Below are positions 58,136 through 64,000 of a stretch of 64,000 nt of DNA, piece by piece (position 1 is the first letter of the stretch; each line of letters opens with the position of its first letter). Position numbers and translations under genes: made by a program. The notes beneath the pieces were generated by a model, which made no database searches, was not told the DNA's origin, and worked only from the letters and a program-made list of their open reading frames with translations. The DNA is taken from contig NC_063449.1 in NCBI RefSeq assembly GCF_020379485.1, positions 34,593,473-34,657,472 on the forward strand. The letters run 5' to 3'. The DNA comes from Brassica napus (lineage: Eukaryota > Streptophyta > Magnoliopsida > Brassicales > Brassicaceae).

Positions 58136-59485
58136 AAAATACGTTTATCTCATCGTTATCAAATAACCAATTGTCTTCTCTAATTCACCACAAATTCAAA
58201 TTTACAGTTATCAAATATCTGACCACCTTCCTAGCAAGTGACAATTGTTCTGCATGACGCACACATATAAACAGGTCACAAACATTAAATAATGACAGAA
58301 CCAATACAAAATATGTGTGCAAACTATATGAAAATAGGAACATCTAGTAATACACAAAAAGGAATTTCTTACTTAAGCTTCACAAGCGTACCCAATAACA
58401 AACAAACTCACTAATATGAGTATCATGAAGGTTTTGGTTCTAACAAAATGATACATTGACACTAATAAGTTATCAAAACCCATCAACTTATATATACGAT
58501 ACAAAAGCTTAAAAAAACTAAGCACGCCATAAAAAGATTAAAAAAACTAAGCACACCATCATCACTGACTCTCAAAGTCACGAGCTTTACACATGGCATT
58601 GATAACTGAATCGAATAGTAATGGAGATGTGTAAACCAAGGTTTCATCTCAGCCCATTTGAACACTGAGATCTCAGCCCATTTGAACACTGAGTGGAGAA
58701 GCATAGGAGATGAGCTTAACCGATCAAAAAGCTTTGACCGAGTTGTATACTTGTGTTCTTTAATTGTAAATAGAGATGAAAGAGGTGGAAGGAGAGAGAG
58801 AAAAAGCTAGAAGATAGGGAAGAGTGACTTTACCATGAAAGAAGAGAAAAAGTTTGATGATGATGAAGAAAAGAATTGGGGATTTTCTAGAGTTAAAGGA
58901 AATTAGTATTTGTCCTATTTTTAATATTAAAAATGTGTTAAATTAAATTAAATTAAATAACAAATATTATATATTTAAATTTAATTTAATTTAGATTAAT
59001 TTAAAGGTATAATGCTATTAACAATAATTAAAATCTTAATGTGACAAAAAAATTAGATAAAATCTTAGGAGGACAAACCCAATTCCTATGCGGGGTTGTT
59101 GAGTTTGATTATTTTCGTGACCGTATGTTGCGAAGGATTTGCTGCAGTTGATGGAGTATTTGTTTAAACTGCGTAGTAGATGTGTGTATAATTGTCAGTA
59201 GATGTGTGTTACAAAAAAAAAAAAGATGTGTGTATAATTGTGGCTATAAGTGGTTACTATGTGGTGAGTTGATGAGTTTGTATTGTTGTAGTGTTTAGAG
59301 GGCATATCCCGATTTTACAATTAGATGTTTGCAAGTTTGTCTGAACTTGTCATATATTTTTTGGTCTTCTGTTTTATCCGCTGTACCGTAATTTTTTTCA
59401 TTTTTTTTTAATTTTTTTGTTATATTTGGTTATATTTTTTCACCATTTGTTTTGATTTTTTTATTTTTTTTAAATCGAGAATTGA
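58136..59485. other. No gene recognised
   Basis: AT-rich sequence. The phrase aaccaaggtttcatctc(a/g) occurs at 58635 and 59625 with similar surroundings, indicating a dispersed duplicate. aaaagatgtgtgtataattg is repeated near 59175 and 59222. Confidence 0.4.
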
Positions 59486-59571
59486 TCTATTTTTGAACCA
59501 TTTTTCAAATAGTGTGTATCATCCTTGCGCATGGGCCATGCTAATCTACTATGTCTCGTTCCAATTTACAT
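59486..59571 (-). pseudogene. U6 snRNA pseudogene
   Basis: The minus strand reads AAATTGGAACGAGACATAG, GATTAGCATGGCCCATGCGC and AAGGATGATACACA, then tttgaaaaatggttcaaaa. This is U6 from the start of its conserved central region to the 3' end, with scattered changes (for example CCCATGCGC for CCCCTGCGC). The 5' stem is missing and the upstream part is fused to cttctcatccacaa-type sequence. No USE/TATA promoter is present, so it is a retro-copy, not a working gene. Confidence 0.85.
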
Positions 59572-59928
59572 TTGTGGATACAATACCTTCTCATCCCAGA
59601 ATATTGTGAACTTATGAATTTATGAACCAAGGTTTCATCTCGACCCCAAAAGTCACAAGCTCCAAAATATACAAAATATTGTGAATTTATGAACCAACCA
59701 GTCAGTGTACACATGGTTATAAAGTAACTGGAATCAATTACAGAACACATAAGTTTCAAGAAACGAAAAACTCATTCATTATGGACTTTATGGTACATAA
59801 TAAATCTCAGTACATAAAAAAACACAAACCCAAACAGGCAGAAAACATAAGGAGCTTTATAGACAAAAGCTCAAATGTCAAATCTCAAATTTCAGAACAT
59901 TGTTGTCTATGATGATTATTTTCGTAAA

Positions 59929-61810
59929 TCATCGTAGGAAGCTGTTGCGAGGGAAGTGTCTTAAAGGGTTCTGTCGCAGCAGCTCTGTTTCTCTACAGTT
60001 TTTATAAAGGAAACATTGTTAGATACTCAAGTCATGTGATAATTGTTTGGGTGAATCAAGAAGGGGTTTTATGCTTACTTCTTTATCACGGCCATCATTA
60101 AGTGGCAAAACGTTTGATGATGATGGTGAGATGGTTTCAATCTTCTTCCTTTTCTCTACTCCCTCACTGCTGTTTCATAATCAAAAGTTAATAACGAAAC
60201 ATCTATGTCTTGTTATGGAATCAGAAACAAATTGTGTAACTTACTCTGTACATTCTTCTTCGTCGACAAAAACCTCAAAAAATGAAGCAGCAGTTCTCAC
60301 AATGGGTTTCTGAGGAACCTGTGAAAATACATATATGCAGGTAAGTGAACAGTTTACAGAGATAAGTTTAGTTTAGTTTTCGCAGTTAGAGCAAAAACAA
60401 GACCTTGAATGCTGCCCATTTTCCAGGTAAGACATTGTTTTCTTTGTTCCTCTCTGCTCTGCCTCCAAGCATAAGCCCAGAACCAAACTCTGGTTTTGAC
60501 TTGTCCGACTCTGTTTGATCCCCCGTTGTAGTATCCTTGTACACAGCCAAAGGTGCCTTGGATGAGCTACAAAAATCAGAGACAGAGAGTTGCTCAATAA
60601 TTTAGAGTTTTGATGAAGTTTATATATATGTTTAAAGAAAGAAATACATAATGATGAAACTGCTTACTGATTCAGCTTTGTTCTATTTGCTTGTGGTCCC
60701 AAAGCTTGCCTTCCTGTTTCTATACAACACATTGTCATGTAAGAGAGCTTAACAAAATATATTAATAAAACTTTCAAAGTAATTAATTACTGTGTCACAC
60801 TATTATTATCTACCCTAGACAATACAGTCCCAAAGCTTCTTGACGGTAAGTCATTCTCCTTTGGCTCCTGCTAGTAGGTAAAAAAACATTAAATCATCAT
60901 GTGGAAAAAAAAACTTAAGCATAGATAAACATACAGAAGAAACTTCTTACATCATCAACTGTTTTGGTCCTTCTCATAGTTCTCACCATAAACTTCTTGT
61001 AAGCATCATTCAACTTCTCCACAGGCTTTGCATTCCTGCACAGAGTTTCACACTTTATTAATCAAATCACGTGACAAAAGCCAAGGACCCAAAACGAAGA
61101 AAACTCACCTAGAAATTCTGAGATTGAAGATCTCATTAGCAGTCTTCACCTTACCTTTAAACTCCATGTGCAACCCATAATCTCTGTAGTACAAACCATG
61201 CATCCTCCCAATATCATTAACCTCCAAAAACTTATAAATCACTTCCGCATCAGCGCAATTTTCCGCCTTCAAAAGGATAAACCACTTCCCTTTAGTAAAC
61301 TACACTTCCAATACAAAAGAAGATCATTCAAGGAAGAGCTAAAAAAGAGAGAAAGAAACATTACATATTCCAACCAGACCTTGAGGTAATGAAGATCATC
61401 CTTGTACCGGTCCGAGTGTCAGAACTTTCTCACGCACTGCTCGTATATCACCAACAGACCCGAGCACTCTCCACCCGGAGGAAACGCCTCCTGCATCCAT
61501 TTAACACACCTGGAGAGAAACCTCAAATCTCAGGATCAAGAAGGCTTTTTATAATCAAGAATAGATAAAAAATGAACTCACTTTATCCATGGGAAGAGAG
61601 GGTCTTCACCGTCGTACTCATCTATATCCTCAATCAGCTTCCTAATGAATCAGAGATCAATGAGTGTGATTCGATTGAAACCCAAGAGATAAAAAAAGTT
61701 GAAGTGATTCGATTGAAACCCTCAGCAAAAGCTCTTGAAGAAAATTTTACCTTCACTCTCAGATTCTTTCCACGCTTCACCATGTCTTTCAACTGATTCT
61801 CCAAACTCTA
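59929..61810 (-). pseudogene. BUBR1/MAD3-like spindle-checkpoint gene copy
   Basis: About ten exons keep the BUBR1 (At2g33560-like) structure. 61751 to about 61810 reads QLKDMVKRGKNLR. 61582-61641 reads KLIEDIDEYDGEDPLFPWIK. 61365-61509 reads MQEAFPPGGECSGLLVIYEQ. 61109-61266 has CADAEVIYKFLEVNDIGRMH. 60951-61035 has KPVEKLNDAYKKFMVRTMRR. Then follow 60814-60867, 60668-60713 and 60404-60566 (GGRAERNKENNVLPGKWA, with the KEN box that binds CDC20/APC/C). Last come 60245-60318, 60077-60166 and 59929-59992 (LLRQNPLRHFPRNSFLR). The Mad3/Bub1 homology region is present, but a TGA (61419-61421) replaces the Trp after VRKF, and the usual N-terminal exon is missing. Introns are kept, so it came by DNA-level duplication or capture. 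Confidence 0.82.
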
Positions 61811-62165
61811 ATCAGTTGTAGTGAGGAACATTTGACTGAAATACAATGGACCGAGGAAAATGTTACAAAAATACTAATTCAAAGACGCATATATAACGTT
61901 TTCTAATAAAAATTGAATCAGAAATCAGATCTTTGAAGCCAATGTAACATAAACTTAACTCGTATATAACCAAAAAAGGATTTGATTAATCTTCTGAGGC
62001 CAACCGGGTGAGATGATGCAAATAAATCTACCAACCTCTTCAAACTCTGCTGCCGATTCAAGATTAGCGAACGCTCGGATGACTAATTTTGCGTTCAAAG
62101 CTAGAAGAGTTAGATCATCGGCCTTTTAAAAAACAAAATTAAGATCGAATATAAGATGCTTGTGG

Positions 62166-62385
62166 ATACAATACCTTCTCATCAAGGAAAATTAGAGTGA
62201 TTTTCCATGAATTCACCATGCTTCTTGATGTTTCTCGAGTCCCAAAAACGGATCATCGGCCAGTGCTGTTTCGTCATCCCAGAAATGCATTAAGACGAAT
62301 CGGAGCTCGGACTCTCCCAATGCAAGGCTGAGATCGTTGAAGAACTGAACATTTACTGGTGAATATGCTGAGGTAGGTGAAAGTG
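62166..62385 (-). pseudogene. RPA-like OB-fold (DUF223) fragment
   Basis: The minus strand reads VNVQFFNDLSLALGESELRF then MHFWDD. In a second frame it gives FWDSRNIKKHGEF-like sequence, and in a third LIFLDEK before a GT donor. These blocks resemble the N-terminal OB-fold of plant replication-protein-A-like proteins that are often carried by transposons. Frame changes within 200 bp show decay. More uncertain coding-like sequence follows at 62031-62125. Confidence 0.45.
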
Positions 62386-62862
62386 AGGGATTTATAAACT
62401 TTTGAGCTTGGAGAATCTAAAGCGATAAAATAGGGTCGACTGATGAAGTAATTAATCGGATATTATGAGTAGTAGTTGTGGATGGCGTGGCCGTTGAGGA
62501 TGAGAATCAGAGAAGACAATAATTGCTTCTATTTTCAGATGAGATGAAGCTCAAAAGACAGAGCCGCGTAGGTTTAAGGAGATGATGAGGTGGCTACAAA
62601 AAAGTTCTCTAATTGGTTGACTTTTTAAACCAAGGTGGACACTCTCTCTAGGCAGCTTATTCTCCTTTTAGTATTGTTAGATACACTACTGAGATTTTAT
62701 TTATCGTGCTCTCATGGTTGGATTCGAGATATAAGGAGTTAAAAATATTAAAGTTAATTTAATTTAAAATTTTCTATAATTTGGGAGTTTATGAAATATA
62801 TATTATAATAACTTTTAAAACTTAGGGTTCAAACGAATATACATCGAGTATTAACCAGAAGA
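62386..62862. other. Intergenic, no gene seen
   Basis: AT-rich DNA between the OB-fold remnant and the composite SINE. Nothing recognised. Confidence 0.4.
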
Positions 62863-62873
62863 GTGTAGAATAA

Positions 62874-63449
62874 GAGATACCTAAGGTGCCTAGCGGCACT
62901 ACTGAAGAGATTCTCACACACGACTGCCAGAGGTCGCGGGTTCGACACTCTGTCGGCGGGGTAGTACTGAAACCTCTCCAAAAAAATCCTAAGGGGTTTT
63001 CCTGGATGCTGAGCCTTTCGGAGTGGGGTCAGTCACTATAAAAAGTTTATCCACAACAGTTTTGAGATACCTCAGGTGGCCTAGCGGCAGTACTGAAGGG
63101 ATTCTCACACACGACTGCCAGAGGTCGCGGATTCGACACTCTGTCGGCGGGGTGGTACTGAAACCTCTCCAAAAAAATCGTAAGGGGCTTTCCTGGATGC
63201 GGGACCTTTCGGGGTGGGGTCAGTCACTATAAAAAGTTTACCCACAACAGTTTTTCTAACCGGGCCTCGTGGTCTGGTGGTAAAGAAACCTCGGCTGAGG
63301 TGCCCGCCATCACGAGTTCGAGCCCCGGCCACAGCGGATTTAACATGGTTTTCGTTTGGCCTCCAGGACCTTCCTCGCCAGTTCCGGTTGGACGCGGTGG
63401 GATAGTCGGACTAAGGTCCGGATACCTGGATAATCAAAAAAAAAAAAGT
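62874..63449 (+). mobile_element. Composite three-part SINE with one 11-bp target duplication
   Basis: Unit 1 (62874-63063) and unit 2 (63064-63254) are direct repeats of family 1, about 90 per cent alike, each with an A-box-like gcctagcggca and a B-box-like ttcgacactc. Unit 3 (63258-63447) is family 2, with A-box tggtctggtggtaaag, B-box gagttcgagcc and tail ctggataatc plus poly-A. The whole array, not each unit, is flanked by the direct repeat gtgtagaataa (62863-62873 and 63450-63460). It therefore inserted as a single reverse-transcribed RNA. Confidence 0.8.
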
Positions 63450-63460
63450 GTGTAGAATAA

Positions 63461-63831
63461 AATCCAAAAATAAAGACATATTCTCACCGATTATAATAAT
63501 ATTTAACTAGTGAAATTCTTAAAAAATCTGAGACTATGCTAGAAGATGAATCCTTCAATTTTCTGAAAAATTTTCTTAAGTAAATATTATTATAGTTGGT
63601 GAGAGACACCAATGCTGATGGCCTAACATAACCGGCCCTAACGACCGTTATATAGATTAAACCGAATACATAACCTAATACTTTAAGTTTCGTTACTAGA
63701 CAGAAAAAAAACTTGCAAGTATGTGTATTGTGTAAATGAAGAGAATGAAATTGTGTAATCCATGAGATCAAGTATCTTGTTACAAAAGAAATGATTCAAA
63801 GTAACTTACAAAATCAATGAAAAAAAAAAAA
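63461..63831. other. Spacer, copy B, before the glycosyltransferase 3' end
   Basis: From about 63690 it matches copy A (ttcgttactaga, aacttgcaagt(a/g)tgtgta, caagtatcttg). Earlier bases are not in copy A. No gene. Confidence 0.6.
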
Positions 63832-64000
63832 TCAACTGTCTATATGGAGAGGGTACCTACAATACCTCTCATTAGTCATACACATAAAGAATCTCTCATA
63901 AGCCGAAGCCATCTGAGTAGCTGTAAACATTGAAAGAGCATAATCCTTACAATCTTTCCCCTTCATCTCCAAAACCATAGACCCATCTCTCACAACAGAT
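63832..64000 (-). CDS. GT4-family glycosyltransferase, copy B, 3' end only
   Basis: The stop codon is at 63832-63834, and the frame is open to the window edge: VLEMKGKDCKDYALSMFTAT, MASAYERFFMCMTNE, YPLHIDS. It matches the last 55 residues of the broken copy at 22750 with a few substitutions and no lesion so far. The rest, including the nucleotide-sugar site, lies outside the window, so whether this copy is intact cannot be said. Confidence 0.85.
   Translation of the reverse strand, partial: SVVRDGSMVLEMKGKDCKDYALSMFTATQMASAYERFFMCMTNERYCRYPLHIDS

Noticed and set aside
63023..63405. Frames of 63-75 residues on both strands
   Set aside because: They fall entirely inside the composite SINE, and the repeated MGSVTIKSL start comes from the tandem unit.

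Overview
This is a plant nuclear window from a Brassicaceae genome, most likely Brassica or a close relative. Low-copy genes with GT-AG introns sit among heavy transposon debris. From memory, the gene order matches the Arabidopsis interval At1g73160 to At1g73210. Read left to right it is DUF789 (6.7-7.8 kb), a remnant fitting At1g73200 (8.8-9.0 kb), the seed tonoplast aquaporin TIP3;1 (9.2-10.2 kb), eIF2A (11.1-14.1 kb), the APC13/BONSAI subunit (15.0-15.5 kb), CLE1 (21.7 kb) and a GT4 glycosyltransferase (22.8-24.8 kb). TIP3;1, eIF2A, BONSAI and CLE1 look intact.

The CLE1-glycosyltransferase segment is duplicated. Copy A lies at 21.6-24.8 kb and copy B at 45.0 kb to the right edge. Copy A has a sound CLE1 but a broken glycosyltransferase, with stops, frameshifts and a hairpin element inside it. 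Copy B has a CLE1 split by a young Ty1/copia element with 123-bp LTRs and 5-bp target duplications. Its glycosyltransferase starts again at 63.8 kb and runs off the window.

Region by region: 0-1.6 kb holds a decayed transposase-like gene between clusters of a degenerate 'ACTCAGCCGT' motif. At 1.8-6.3 kb a GRF zinc-finger gene is split by a 4,006-bp hAT transposon with a perfect 8-bp target duplication. From 15.5 to 21.6 kb the sequence is AT-rich, with SINE copies and a Helitron-like element. At 25.0-27.8 kb is a decayed hAT transposase, followed at 27.8-29.5 kb by a broken MULE transposase. At 30.0-43.6 kb are three decayed minus-strand genes of the kind carried by ULP1-bearing Mutator-like elements: a DUF1985 gene with a tandem exon array, an Agenet gene, and a DUF1985-Ulp1 gene whose three expected catalytic residues are all replaced and which is split by a 1,517-bp solo LTR. 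From 50.4 to 63.5 kb there are Helitron-like elements, MITEs, a PPR fragment, a U6 snRNA pseudogene, a decayed copy of the spindle-checkpoint gene BUBR1, and a three-part SINE flanked by one 11-bp target duplication.

The window reads as a conserved syntenic island next to an unstable segment where a signalling-peptide gene and its neighbour were duplicated and then pushed apart by nested insertions. Family names come from motif recognition and synteny from memory. No searches were run.
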